Of a stretch of 64,000 nt of DNA, positions 22,926-34,345 are shown in pieces. This DNA comes from Taudactylus pleione (Eukaryota > Chordata > Amphibia > Anura > Myobatrachidae). The stretch is taken from contig JAUIMM010000188.1 of assembly GCA_031769625.1 (NCBI GenBank), forward strand, positions 14,205,501-14,269,500. The letters run 5' to 3'. The stretch's first letter is position 1. Every line of letters starts with the position of its first letter. The notes beneath the pieces were generated by a model. The model saw only the letters and a program-made list of their open reading frames with translations, searched no databases and was not told the DNA's origin. Position numbers and translations under genes: made by a program.

Positions 22926-23450
22926 CCAGATACTAGGGGTGTGCACCGGCCACTTTTCGTGTTTTGTGTTTTGGTTTTGGATCTGGATCTTTCTTCGTGT
23001 TTTGGATCTGGATTGGTTTTGCCAAAACCACCCTTCCGTGTTTTGGGTTCTGGGTTTTGTGTTTTGGATCTGTATTTTTTGGAAAAAAAGCATAAAAACA
23101 ACTGAAATCACAGAAATTGCGGGTTTTTCTGCTCCAATGCTATTAATAACCTCAATAACCTTAATTTCCACTCATTTCCAGTCTATTCTGAACACCTCAC
23201 ACCTCACAATAGTGTTTTTAGGTCCAAAAGGTTGCACCGAGGTAGCTGGATGACTATACTAAGAGATACGAGTGGGCGGCACAAACACGTGGTCCATCTA
23301 GGAGTGGCACTGCAGTGGCAGACAGGATGGTAGTTTGAAAAACTAGGCCCCAAACAGTACATAATTCATAGAAAAAAAAGAGGTGCAAGATGGAATTGTC
23401 CTTGGGCCCTCCCACCCACCCTTATGTTGTATAAACAGGACATGCACACT

Positions 23451-23967
23451 TTAACAAACCAAACATTTCAGCGCCAGGGTCTGCCACACGACAGTAGCTG
23501 AAATGATTGGTTCGTTTGGGCCCCCACAAAACAAGCTGGCAATTAATCTGTCCCTGCACAAACTGGCTCTACGGAGGCAAGATGTCGTCCTCATCCTCCT
23601 CATCCACCGAGTCCTCACCCTCTTCAGTGTTGTGTACATCCTCATCCTCACAGAGTATTAATTCGTCCCCGCTGGAATCCACAAAAACAGGTCCCTCTGT
23701 ACGTTCTGGAGGCTGGTCTCCCTGGAAGAGTTGATAATTCATTTTATGAACATCATCTTCTCCACATTTTGTGGAAGCAACCTCCTACGCCTTTCGCTGA
23801 CAAGGTTCCCGGCTGCACTAATCACTCTTTCGGAGTACACACTGGAGGGGGGGCAACTCAGGTAAAATAGAGCCAGTTTGTACAGGGACCTCCAAATTGC
23901 TTCTTTTTCCTGCCAGTACAGGTACGGACTGTCTGACATGCCTACTTGGATGCTGTCACCGATGTAA
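23451..23967 (-). pseudogene. hAT transposase C-terminal part (H2)
   Basis: The minus-strand frame gives DSIQVGMSDSPYLYWQEKEA, LALFYLSCPPSSVYSERV, SAAGNLVSERRRRLLPQNVE and KMMFIK. This is the hAT C-terminal dimerisation region with its SERV...SAAG signature. An acidic tail (SSGDEL, then Asp/Glu-rich) follows in another frame near 23590-23690. A frame change separates the two. The N-terminal side of this piece joins directly to a 139-bp repeat unit (…KQQRQACVCLLK). Confidence 0.88.
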
Positions 23968-24836
23968 TCCTTTAACAGACAGACGCACGCTTGTCGCTGC
24001 TGCTTTGAGGATGCAAGTGCGGCTACAGCCCACACAATTCACAAAGACAGAAAAAAAAAGAAGAATATTTTTTTTTTGTGGGGCGCACTTTGAGGGTTAC
24101 ACCACCCTTTAACAGACAGACGCACACTTGTCGTTGCTGCTTTGAGGATGCAAGTGCGGCTACAGCCCACACAATTCACAAAGACAGAAAAAAGAAGAAG
24201 AATATTTTTATTGTTTGTGTAGCACACTTTGAGGGTGTCACCACCCTTTAACAGACAGACGCACACTTGTCGTTGCTGCTTTGAGGATGCAAGTGCGGCT
24301 ACAGCCCACACAATTCACAAAGACAGAAAAAAGAAGAAGAATATTTTTATTGTTTGTGTAGCACACTTTGAGGGTGTCACCACCCTTTAACAGACAGACG
24401 CACGCTTGTCGCTGCTGCTTTGAGGATGCAAGTGCGGCTACAGCCCACACAATTCACAAAGACAGAAAAAAGAAGAAGAATATTTTTATTGTTTGTGTAG
24501 CACACTTTGAGGGTGTCACCACCCTTTAACAGACAGACGCACGCTTGTCGCAGCTGCTTTGAGGATGCAAGTGCGGCTACATCGCACACAAGTCACAAAC
24601 ACATTAAAAAAATAGTTTTTTATTTTTTGGAGCACTTTGAGAGTTACACCACCCTTTAACAGACAGACGCACACTTGTCGCTGTTGCTTTAAGGATGCAA
24701 GTGCGGCTACAGCCCACACAATTCACAAAGACAGAAAAATAAAGAAGAATATTTTTATTGTTTGTGGAGCGCACTTTGAGGGTTACACCACCCTTTAACA
24801 GACAGACGCACGCTTGTCGCTGCTGCTTTGAGGATG
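23968..24836. repeat. 139-bp tandem array inside the hAT transposase (H2)
   Basis: CTTTAACAGACAGACGCAC begins at 23970, 24107, 24246, 24385, 24524, 24654 and 24793, giving spacings of 137, 139, 139, 139, 130 and 139. The unit also holds GAGGATGCAAGTGCGGCTAC and an A-rich AAGAAGAATATTTTT part. In the minus frame several units stay open and read SKQQRQACVCLLKGG. Related diverged units lie in the 5' region (25200-25700) and in hAT H8 (52400-52960). Confidence 0.92.
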
Positions 24837-25169
24837 CAGGTGGAATCTAGACGGGATTTGGAACCGGGGACACACTACCTCCATCAATTGTCTAAATCCC
24901 ACTGCACTAATGGCGGATACCGGACGCACGTCTAACACCAACATAGCAGTCAAGGCCTCAGTTATACGTTTTGCTTCAGGATGACTGCTGTCGTACTTCA
25001 TCCTCATCGCTAGGGACTGTTGGAGGGTCAATTGTTTAGTAAAAGTAGTGATGTTCCTACTTCCTCTCTGGGTTGATGAACAACTCCCAGCAGCAGCAAC
25101 AGCACTAGGAGGAGGTGGTTCTTGATCTTTCCCTATTTTATTTTTATCGGAGAAAGTTTGGTCCTCCAT
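24837..25169 (-). pseudogene. hAT transposase N-terminal body piece (H2)
   Basis: The frame begins MEDQTFSDKNKIGKDQEPPP and continues RNITTFTKQLTLQQSLAMRM, KYDSSHPEAKRITEAL, VLDVRPVSAISAVGFRQLME and CPRFQIPSRFHL. This matches the region just before the first catalytic motif in ZBED-like hAT transposases. It then runs into the 139-bp array, so the DDE core is absent. No BED finger is visible in this copy. Confidence 0.85.
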
Positions 25170-25199
25170 TTATGTTATATTGATATATACATGCGGCTA

Positions 25200-25740
25200 A
25201 AGCGCACACAAACACAGAAAATATTTTTTTATTTTTGCTTGAGAGTAGTGCACTTTGTGGGTTACACCACCCTTTAAGAAATGAGCCAGCCGGCACTTTA
25301 CTTATGGGACACAGGCGCACACTTGGCTCTGCTCCTTTGTTGATGCACGTGCAGCCACAGTGCACACAAGTCACAAACACAGAAAATATTAATTTTTTTT
25401 GGTTTGGAGTGTACTTTGGGGGTTACAGCACCCTTTAACGGTCAAGCCAGCCAGCCCTTTACTTATGACACAGGAGCACGCTTGGCACTACTTTGTTGAT
25501 GCACGTGCGGCTACTGCGCACACAATTCACAAACACAGAAAATAATTTTTTTTTTGGTTTGGACTGGAGTGTACTTTGGGGGATACAGCACCCTTTAATG
25601 GTCAAGCCAGCCGGCCCTTTACTTATGACACAGGCGCACGCTTGGCACTACTTTGTTGATGCACGTGCGGCTACTGCGCACACAATTCACAAACACACAA
25701 AAAATATTATTTTTTTAGCACTTGGGGGAGCACCCCTGAT
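25200..25740. repeat. Diverged 110-135 bp repeats in the 5' region of hAT H2
   Basis: Units carry GTTGATGCACGTGC(G/A)GC and CACTTTGTGGGTTACACC-type words with an AT-rich spacer, at about 25210, 25345, 25495 and 25640. They are older relatives of the 139-bp unit. Confidence 0.7.
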
Positions 25741-26039
25741 GGACAGAGCACCCCCTAGACAACACTACAGCACCCCTTTAGGACTGGGACACTGCACAGG
25801 ACTTTGGAGTGGACACACCCCCTATGGAGAACTGACTGCACAACACAGTCCAGCCAGCCCCTATGGACTTTGAAGTAGTGGACACAGCCCCTATTAACAA
25901 CAGCAGCACAGCACAACACAGCCAGCCCCTATGGACTTTGAAGTAGTGGACAACAGCAGCACAGCGCAGCACAGCACAGTACAACACTACTCTGCACTAC
26001 ACTACACTACACAGCCCAGCCAGCCCTAACTCCCACCCT

Positions 26040-26257
26040 CCCTCTTCACTGTCCACAGCCGAGTGAGAAAATGGCGCCGACGCGGGTACCTTATATAGGA
26101 TCCAAAACCCGCGAGACCCGGAAGGCGGGATGATGACGTTTTGCCTCGATTTCAGATCCGAGTCAGGCGGGAAAAGTCGAGCCTGACTCGGATCGGCCTC
26201 GGATCGGGGGGGCTCGGGGGGGTTCGGATTTCAGAAATCCGAACCCGCTCACCCCTA
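26040..26257 (-). promoter_or_regulatory. hAT promoter-type end (H2)
   Basis: Read on the minus strand from 26257: the terminus; paired TCGGATTTC/GAAATCCGA words; TGACGT (plus strand GATGATGACGTTTTGCCTCG at 26129-26148); a TATA-like CCTATATAAGG (complement at about 26089-26099); then GGCGCCATTTTC. The order is shared with H4 and H8, which supports a real promoter. Confidence 0.6.
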
Positions 26258-26365
26258 CCAGATATTGACACCAGCTCTATCCACTTGTGAGGAATTAATT
26301 TCTCCTTTCATATTCTATAAAAAAATACATATCAATATTATGTAAATACAGTATTTACCACAAGT

Positions 26366-26608
26366 CCACAGGTCCCCATACATCTGAAGGATGATTGTAC
26401 AATCCTGCGATCGGTTCAGAAAATTGATCTGCCGTTCGGAAATGCCAACCAGCGACCATCAATGTTCCGTGATCCGTCGCAGGATTGGTGAAATTCTACA
26501 TGTTAAATTTCACCGATCTGCCAATCACGTTCATTTTTTGATCGTGAGATGCCGGGTTGCAGGATCGCTACATCGCGGCAATCCATAGCTGATGTATGAG
26601 GGCCTTAA
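26366..26608. mobile_element. MITE-like element with CATACATC ends
   Basis: The left GGTCCCCATACATCTGAAG and the right, inverted, GGCCCTCATACATCAGCTA form terminal repeats. GATCCGTCGCAGGATTGG and related words form internal inverted pairs. The flanking duplication is not clear. A worn relative may be at 430-625. Confidence 0.6.
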
Positions 26609-27224
26609 GTCATCCACAAGTCATATTGGAATTAGCTTATGCCTTTGATTAAACCACTCACTTGCTCCAGAATTGACCACCAATAAAACTCTGTTAATCC
26701 AGTTGAAAAAAAGATATAAATAAGTCCCCATGATCTATCACTTAATCGCTGAAATTAAGAAAATGTATTTGTGTTTTAAAGGCTTTGCATTTATCTATAT
26801 AATAATCATTTTTATTAAACGTTTAAATGAAGTTTAGTGCTATTTCCAGAATTAAATATAATAAAAACAAAATAGTGCAGCATAGGAAAAAAGGAAAGTG
26901 ATGTTATAAATTAGTTTGTAATAAAAGGCAAACTGGCAAATAATTTTGTATAAAACTTTATATTATACAAAGCCATAAAAAATTAATACAATCTGTTCGG
27001 GAAGAACTCTTTGAACTGTGGAGCTTTTATCATAAAATAACAACAGCTCCATAATTGAGGAATGTTTTGTTTGAAAACGATTGCTTAGTTACAAACAAGT
27101 ACTTTCCATAATAATATAGAAATTGACCACACGTGTTATCTGATCTTTTGTCGCAATCACCAAATGAATGCATCACATGAGGTCATTTGAAATCATTATC
27201 GGACAATCAAATTTTATATCGGAT
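26609..27224. other. AT-rich low-repeat sequence
   Basis: No TE ends, tandem repeats or reading frames stand out. The part around 27000-27170 (TTTATCATAAAATAACAACA, TCCATAATAATATAG) has the mixed, non-repetitive look of possible conserved non-coding DNA. This is a visual impression only. Confidence 0.35.
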
Positions 27225-27400
27225 TAACTATTTATTTACGAACATTTACTTACATAGCGCCAGCATATTGCGATGCACTTTACAATTGTGAACAAAACAT
27301 TAATAGAACAGTAATAAAACAAGACTTGGTAATAATAACAGACAGACCATGAGGTAAGAAGGCCCTGCTCGCTAACTATCTACAGTGAACTAGGTATTTG
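27225..27400 (-). mobile_element. LINE or SINE 3'-end fragment
   Basis: TTACATAGCGCCAGCATATT followed by GCGATGCACTTTACAAT, then an A-rich segment and GAAGGCCCTGCTCGC, resembles the 3' UTR pattern of the LINE at 13980-14250 (GGCGCC...CAGCGCCTTACAAAG...GGCCCTGCTCGTGAGAGC). It is diverged and short; the family is uncertain. Confidence 0.5.
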
Positions 27401-28310
27401 ATATATGAGGTTAAGTGCTACATTTTGCATATTGGTCCAGCCAGATTGCAGACGTTCTTGGTGGGCTGTACGATTCAGTCACACAGCAATGTTGGCCTGG
27501 GGTCAGCAGGATGTGTGATTGTAGGAAGAGAACATATATAGGAAGAGAACATATGTAAGTTTTGTGTGAACTGTGCAGAGGAGAGGAGATTGGAAAGGAT
27601 AGCTTATGAAGGTTATGTGAGCGAGTCAGAAAAATGATAAGTTGCCTGAAGAGATTAGTTATTTTTTTGGGAATGTTGGAAGATTTGGATACTATAAATC
27701 AATCCTGGAACCGTGATTGGGAGCAGGTATTTTTTTTTATCTTAAATAATAAATATATGATCAGATTTTCTACTATTCCAAATGATCATTTGCGGTAAGT
27801 TCATGTCTGTCAAATTCGCAGATCGAAGTGCCATGCAGTTGTCCGGCTAATGGCAGATGTGCGATTTTTCCTGACCGAGAAATATTAAAGTGTTAATTCC
27901 CCACTAAGAAAATACTAAATTGATTGTTTGCTTCATTAAAAGGGAAACAGCTGTGTTTTAAGTCCTGAGATGAATGTCTCTGTATTTTAATTTCTAACTA
28001 AACACCATTTCTCTGCTCATCCCTCTACAGACAGATGCCGAACAATCTATTATTAAGTCCGTCTCGTTTTTTCTTGTTGATGCTCTAGATCAAATAGAAT
28101 CAATGAGATGGATGCTGAAAGGGAGATTGTACTAACTGCCCCTCTCCGCTATAATGGAAAAATCAACCACGTTCAAAACAAATTAGTCACCACTTGGTTA
28201 AGTGGCCATGAGCATGATAAATGTAGGTTTTCTGAACTGGAGCATTATATCTTCCATATATTTATCTATTTATTTATTGGTTATTAACAGTTATTTATAT
28301 AGCGCACATA
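27401..28310. other. Low-repeat sequence, possible conserved non-coding DNA at 27900-28250
   Basis: No TE ends are visible. The segment 28060-28240 (CAATGAGATGGATGCTGAAA, CCACTTGGTTAAGTGGCCAT) is unlike any other part of the window. The last 50 bp (ATTTATATAGCGCACATA) look like a LINE/SINE 3' end that the next MITE landed in. Confidence 0.35.
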
Positions 28311-28823
28311 GGGCCTGATTCAGCAAGGAACGCAACTGCGAATGCAATAGCGATTACTCACACAGTCTCACTGCGATAGTATGCTAATCCATTGCGATCG
28401 CTATGCCACTACATAAGGATGCCCACTTTACCTTACACACATCCGCAATGTTAAGCAGGACTGCGGAAACTTTGGTACAATTGAGTACCCTCACGCACTC
28501 TTGCACAAGCTCTGACCTTACTCAGAAATTGCTAACTTCATTGCACACTATGAGGCCTCAGGCTGCGTAGGGCACCACAGTGGATCATTTATACATGCCC
28601 CTGCAATGATGTTCAAACACACTGGGACGTCTGCGTTTCCCCAACCACCCACCAGCACTTCCTTTCAATCACTCTGCGATGGATCTACGTAGCCTCTGCG
28701 ATCACAGTCTTGATCCCAATGGCTGGTTCGCGCACACACACTGTGATGCATATAATGCGCAGTACGCAACAATCGGCCAATTGCGTGCGTATTCGCAAAT
28801 GCATTCCTTGCTGAATCCGGCCC
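28311..28823. mobile_element. GGG-snapback element (GATTCAGCAAGG type)
   Basis: The left end GGGCCTGATTCAGCAAGGAA pairs with the right end TTCCTTGCTGAATCCGGCCC. The flanks ATA and GTA match at 2 of 3 bases. TTTATATAGCGCACA before it and TTTCACAGCAC after it suggest insertion into an older LINE/SINE end. Related to 7205-7729. Confidence 0.8.
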
Positions 28824-29196
28824 GTATTTCACAGCACATTATATCAAAACCCCATTTGAATCATCTCAGTCTAATACTATACACACAGAACATGAAATAG
28901 AAATTATACTGTCCATTTCTATTTGGCATAACATGAATTGGAGCCTTTTATGTTAATATGGTCATAGGTAAGTGAGGTGCTGAAAATGGGAGATTGATGG
29001 GGGATGTGATGATAGGGGGGGATGATTTTGTGAGACATGATATGGGGGAGATCTGGGGTACATGAAGATAAGAGGGGTATAGTGTTAGTGGGTAATCAGC
29101 ACAGAGCATTTCTCCTCAGACTTCTCTGGGTGTATACTCTAATGAAATGTGCTGCACATGCTAATGGCGACATCCCACAAAGTGTCATCTATAGCA
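28824..29196. other. Unassigned sequence before the 31-bp array
   Basis: It contains G-rich runs near 28995-29060 (GGGGGGGATGATTTTGTGAG). Nothing is recognised as a gene or TE. Confidence 0.35.
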
Positions 29197-29707
29197 GTAG
29201 ATCTAATGTGATCTAAGGGCGCTACAATGTGGCACAATGAGATCTAAGGGCATTACAATGTGGCACAATGTGATCTAAGGGCACTACAATTTGGCACAAT
29301 GTGATCTATGGGCACTACAATATGGCACAATGTGATCTATGGGCACTACAATGTGGCACAATGTGATCTAAGGGCACTACAATGTGGCACAATGAGATCT
29401 AAGGGCACTACAATGTGGCACAATAAGATCTAAGGGCACTACAATGTGGCACAATGTGATCTAAGGGCACTACAATGTGATCTAAGGGCACTACAATGTG
29501 GCACAATAAGATCTAAGGGCACTACAATGTGGCACAATGTGATCTAAGGGCACTACAATGTGGCACAATGTGATCTAAGGGCACTACAATCTGGCACAAT
29601 GTGACCTAAGGGCACTACAATGTGGCACAATGTGACCTAAGGGCACTACAATGTGGCACAATGTGATCTAAGGGCACTACAATGTGGCACAATGTGACCT
29701 AAGGGCA
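29197..29707. repeat. 31-bp minisatellite, about 16 units
   Basis: The unit is GCACTACAATGTGGCACAAT plus GTGATCTAAGG. Copies are very similar, with recurring variants ATCTATGGG, GAGATC and AAGATC. One unit near 29470 lacks the GGCACAAT half. The array contains stops in most frames and is not coding. Confidence 0.93.
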
Positions 29708-30147
29708 AAGTAAAGATAACATTTGTGTGCTATACAACTTTAGCATCTTGTTCAGGGTCCTGCTTAATGTTAAAGGTTGAAAATCTCTCACCTGCAGGAA
29801 GTAATTTAACTACACCCTTGTAACAGTAGGGAATGTTGCCTGTACCTCTATAGTAATAGAAAACATGCCAGGTTTTAATGTTGTATTAGTGGCAGCACAC
29901 AGTGTTTTGATGCAGCCTAGCAGGAAATTGTGCATATTAATGTGCGACTGTGTGGATGGTAAGGGTGTATTGCGGCCTTGAGAGACCATTAATGTTTAAG
30001 CACTACAAAATATAGATAGGTGCAGGACACAGTACAAATACCATTTAAACATCAATTTGCAGTTGTATCCTAAAAGCCATGCCCCAAGTATCCACATATA
30101 GAGCACATCACAGCAAGGACAGTCATTTTCCATTTGTATAACTGTAT
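29708..30147. other. Unassigned sequence
   Basis: No TE ends, reading frame or tandem repeat is evident between the minisatellite and hAT H3. Confidence 0.35.
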
Positions 30148-32749
30148 TAGGGATCAGTTGGATATGGATGGTTTTAGAGCATGAGGAACATTATAACTCA
30201 TTTTAATTCCTTGATTGACTTTCCCACTCATGCTTATGTTGTATATTAAAATGAACATGCAAAGTCTAAAAAACTAAGCACTTCACTTAAGGCAGCTAAC
30301 AGTGTTGTTAATCATTGTCACAGTTAGAAGATGTCATTATCATCACCCTCATCACTGTTAATATCATCATTACACAATATTAGATCATCCCCACTGGAAT
30401 CCACTGTTACACTGTTATAATTGGTGGCAAAGATCTTCCTCATAGAAATTGTACAGATGTGACCTCATACATCTAGCCTCAATATGCCACGCAGCACTCG
30501 AGTGAGCCAGGCATCTAACTAATGCTGGACATCTTTGTTGCATATTGTTTTTCTGAAAATTATTGCGACTGAGTCTGTATGTGAAACTCAATGGAACATG
30601 TCATGGGAAAATGCAGCATCGTAGCACTTACTATAGTTTCAAAGGCTCAGTTGCACACAGATATACAACTGTTGAAAATATCAAGTTAATCAGTGCAGTC
30701 TTCGGGTGTTTCCTAGTAAATCACATTGCGACTAAGATGCATTATCAGCAAAAAAGAAACTAAAAAACATGCCTGGTGTTAGTAGAGTCACACGGAACCT
30801 GGAGCGCTGAGGGGAGCTGTTTGGTGAAGCTGTAGCAATTATGTCATTTTTATGAACATCAGTCTTTCCACATTTTTTGGAAATGATATCCTATGCCGGT
30901 CACTCACAAGGTTCCCAGCTGTTCAAAACATTCTTACCGAGTACATACTGGAGGGTGAGCAGATAAAGTAAACTAAGCTAGTTTTTACAAGGGGCTCCAA
31001 ATTGCTTTGTTGTTCCTTCCAGTATTAAAAGGGACTGTGGGGCAGGTTAATTTGTACATTATCATTAAAATAATCCTCCACCATTCTATTGATGATTGAG
31101 CCATGGTAGAGTTGTCTATTATTGTGGGAATTCTTTTAAACATGACCAGATGTCATAATGTTTCACTCTTGTGCGCCGAGTTGAATCAGTGGGTCTCTCT
31201 TGGAAAAAGTATTTTTTTTTCCTGGCAGCAGCATTTGCAGGAGATACTGCAGCAATGTCATGTGTCACTTGAGCTGACAACTTGCTTGTCAGGAGCTCTA
31301 TGCATCTTTGAGGATTTGTGTTAGTTGAAAATAAAAACATAATGTACAACTTAAACATTTGATCAAGCATGGTTGCCAAAATGTTCTGATCCAATTGCAA
31401 AATGTTGAAAACCCTTTGGTCCTGGAGAAGCAAAAAACAAAGTCCAACATACTTAGCAGAATTGCTTAATTTTCTCTCCTCTTTCAGTTTCCCTGGCTGT
31501 TTTCCAGTAGTTTATTTAAGGGTATGACCTGACTCAGGCTGCCAGTGTCTGAACTCACTTCATTTGTTACAATTTCAAATGGTTTCAGTAGCTTGCATAA
31601 AATGGGAAGTATTCTCCACTGTGCTGGACTAAGGTAACATGCCCCCCTCACTATCTTATGGTTTGATATGTAGATTGATGTTCCTCTGATTGCTGCAGCA
31701 TATAAAGGGTGGAATTCCACCTGTTACTATCTCTTGCTTCAGTTGGGGGCATGGCAAATTATACTTTTAATGCAGCTGCTGCTACAGTATCATCTACATG
31801 TGGTTGCTGAATACCAAAAATGGGCAGAACTTTTTCAGGCCACAGTCAGCATATCCTGCAAGCACCTGTCAGTCTTTAAGAAATGCTAAACCACCAAGTT
31901 TATTGAGTGGACATAACATGGTACCTGTTCAAAATCACTCTTGAAAAGTTCTAATGCTCTTGAAGAGCGACTTAACAGGGCAAGCCATTTTGCTATCACA
32001 TCCTTGAGTTTTTCCACAGGTTGACACTGGTATGCCTTTTAGTGAAGCCGCTGATACACAGAGTGACCTGCCTGTGAATGAGCTGGCATTGTGTTAGAGC
32101 TTGCTGCTGAAGGCGATACACCACTCAGTGGGCTGTCACAGTCATGTAATCTTTAGTTTGGCCAATACTGCTTGTCCACATATCTGTGGCTAAGTGGATA
32201 GTCAGTACAATGGCATTGTCTAGGCCAAGAATAACTTTTTTTAAAGTCCTGGTACAGGTGAGGAATTGCTGTTCTGGTAAAATGGAATTGAGATGGAATT
32301 TGGTAGCGGGAACATATTCATCAACATATTCTTTAGCATCAGATATACACAGTAGCCTGTTTGCACTGCACTGATTGCAGTTGTTATTGCTAGCTAGTGT
32401 GTCTGACACATACACAGTGAGAAAGATGCCTGCAGCCAGTCACCCTTCCTACCTACTCCACATCTACCTACAAATACAATTCTATCCCCTGAAAGGTTGC
32501 CTAATGGCATTTTTTTGGACCAACTAAACTCACACCCTCTTCCTATAGTATCCTATGGGAAATGGCGCCTGATTACGAGGGAGGGACTGTTATATGCAAT
32601 CCATAACATGTGAAATCCCGATTTCTGGAAAAGTACATTTTGCCTTGTTCCGAGATCCAAGCTTGGTGGGAAGACCTAAGCCAGGACTCGGTTCCACTCG
32701 AAGCCCCTAATTTTGTGTGTGTTAGGTTTTCAGAAAAATTGCACCACTA
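30148..32749 (-). mobile_element. hAT element copy H3
   Basis: The left end TAGGGATCAGTTGGATATGG and the right end, inverted TAGTGGTGCAATTTTTCTG, are placed where the 3'-type and promoter-type ends are expected. The flanks AACTGTAT and ATCTATCT match at 5 of 8. The right end contains ATGGCGCC near 32562 but lacks an intact TGACGT. The transposase reads on the minus strand. This is one of the more diverged hAT copies. Confidence 0.7.
30330..32470 (-). pseudogene. hAT transposase, broken (H3)
   Basis: From N- to C-terminus on the minus strand: YVPATKFHLNSILPEQQF and LATDMWTSSIGQTKDYMTV (32125-32415), with the first catalytic Asp in DMW; FHPLYAAAIRG and WRILPILCKLLKPFEIVT (31484-31720); ATMLDQMFKLYI and RCIELLTSKLSAQ (31119-31433); and a C-terminal dimerisation region near 30850-31060. 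Stops and frame changes separate all pieces. An acidic tail lies near 30330-30410. The second Asp region (31740-32100) is badly worn. Confidence 0.83.
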
Positions 32750-32940
32750 ATCTATCTATTTATATAAACTGATATATAAATCTATAATCTAGATGTCATA
32801 AACTATCATAAACCAACATATTAATCTATAATCTAGAGGTCATTAAGAGGTATAAACCAACATATAAATCTAGAATCTAGATGTCATTAATTAGCATAAA
32901 CCAACAAATAAATCTATAATCTAGATGTCATAAACTAGTA

Positions 32941-33080
32941 CACAGGTTCTCAAACTCGGTCCTCAGGACCCCAAGCAATGTATGTTTTCCAGGTCACCTC
33001 ACAGAATCTCAAGTGAAATAATTAATACCTGGAAAATGTGAGCTGTGTGGGGTGCTGAGGACCGAGTTTGAGAACCACTG
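32941..33080. mobile_element. 140-bp hAT-type MITE (TTCTCAAAC ends) with perfect 8-bp duplication
   Basis: AACTAGTA occurs at 32933-32940 and 33081-33088. The right end, inverted, is CAGTGGTTCTCAAACTCGGT and the left is CACAGGTTCTCAAACTCGGT. CAGTGGTTCTCAAAC is the well-known terminal motif of Charlie-type hAT MITEs in vertebrates. Confidence 0.93.
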
Positions 33081-33380
33081 AACTAGTATAAACCAACATA
33101 TAAATCTACAATCTAGATAGCATACACTGACACATAAATCTATATCCTGTCATAAAGTAGCATAAACCAACATATACAGTAGATATATAATTTAGATGTC
33201 ATAAACTAGCATAAACCAACATATAAAGCTATAAATCTAGCTATCATAAACTAGTATAAACCAACATATAAATCCACAATCTAGATAGAAAACACAGACA
33301 CATAAATCTATATCCTGTCATAAACTAGCATAAAGAAACACTTGAAACTGTAATCTAGTTGTCATAAACTAGCATAAACC

Positions 33381-34075
33381 TAGAGGCATATCTATAATGG
33401 TTGCAGAGTGTGCGAGGCACTTGGCCCCTGCAATGGCGTCACAAGGGGGGTGCGGGCCCACCGAGGGGTGACAACAAAGTGCCTACTCCCGCTCAGTGAC
33501 AGGACCTGGTGCTGCACGTAGCATTATGTGCAGCACTGGGCTCCTGACACAGTGAGGGAGCCGCCACTGCAAATAAACTGGTCCCTGGGGACAGTCCACA
33601 TCTACGGGACCCCCCCAGAGAGTCTAAAAGGGGAGGTTTGGGCCACGTGGCCACAACCCCTTAGCAAAAGTCCATGCCCTTTTACCAGCATGTGGCTTAG
33701 CTGCTTACATTACCCTACTGAGCACACCGGGTGTTACCCAGTGTTGGGATGCCACTGGGTCCCTGCATCGCACACACTGCACCCATATTTTTAATACTTA
33801 CCTCTCCGGAATCCTACATCTGCGATATCAGCGTAGTGAAAATCACCTGTGAAATGGCTGCCATGGCCATTTTCCCGGTGTTTTGTACATGCGCAGTAGG
33901 GAAATTGCCGGGAAAATGGATGCCGCTCCATTTTTCTGGTCACATGCCCATGCACAGTAGACTCTGGGCTCAGAGTGGTGCCCAGAGTCTAGGCGCTGTG
34001 GCTGCTAGAGAGATAGGAATGGGCCTCCCGAATGGATACAACACATGGGCCGCCCCCTCTCTTAATACACACCAA
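33381..34075. mobile_element. Unclassified insertion in the 44-bp minisatellite
   Basis: Minisatellite sequence stops at CATAAACC (33373-33380) and resumes at AATAAACC (34076-34083), a 7 of 8 match that fits a target duplication but could also come from the array's periodicity. The insert is GC-rich (GGGTGCGGGCCCACCGAGGG) and starts TAGAGGCATATC. No inverted ends are seen. It contains no convincing gene. Confidence 0.55.
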
Positions 34076-34159
34076 AATAAACCGGCAAATAAATCTATAA
34101 TCTAGATGTAATAAACTAGCATAAACCTACATATACATCTATAATCTAGCTGTCATAAA

Positions 34160-34345
34160 TAGAGCTGAGCAGGTTCGGATTTCAGAGATCCAAACCCACC
34201 CGAATTCAGATAATCCGAGTCAGATCCGAGTCAGCTCAGGTTTTCCCACCTGACTGAGATCTCAAAACAAGGCAAAACGTCATCATCCCGCTGTCGAATT
34301 CTCACGGGTTTTGGATTGTATAAAAGGTCCCGCGATCCCCACCAT
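34160..34345 (+). promoter_or_regulatory. hAT promoter-type end (H4)
   Basis: It contains paired TCGGATTTC words at the terminus, GGCAAAACGTCATCATCCCG (complement of the TGACGT site) near 34271, and TATAAAAGG at 34319-34327. This core is the clearest TATA box of the group together with H8 (52212-52220). Confidence 0.6.

Larger units (their letters stand above)
22934..26257 (-). mobile_element. hAT element copy H2, complete ends with 8-bp target duplication
   Basis: CCAGATAC (22926-22933) and CCAGATAT (26258-26265) flank the element. The termini are TAGGGGTGTGC and, inverted, TAGGGGTGAGC. The transposase reads on the minus strand from the promoter-type end at 26257. The catalytic core is replaced by seven 139-bp tandem units. 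It is therefore non-autonomous, but its ends look usable. Confidence 0.92.

Noticed and set aside
23968..24836. CRISPR-like regular repeats
   Set aside because: The units are 139-bp head-to-tail copies with no unique spacers, inside a vertebrate-type hAT element.
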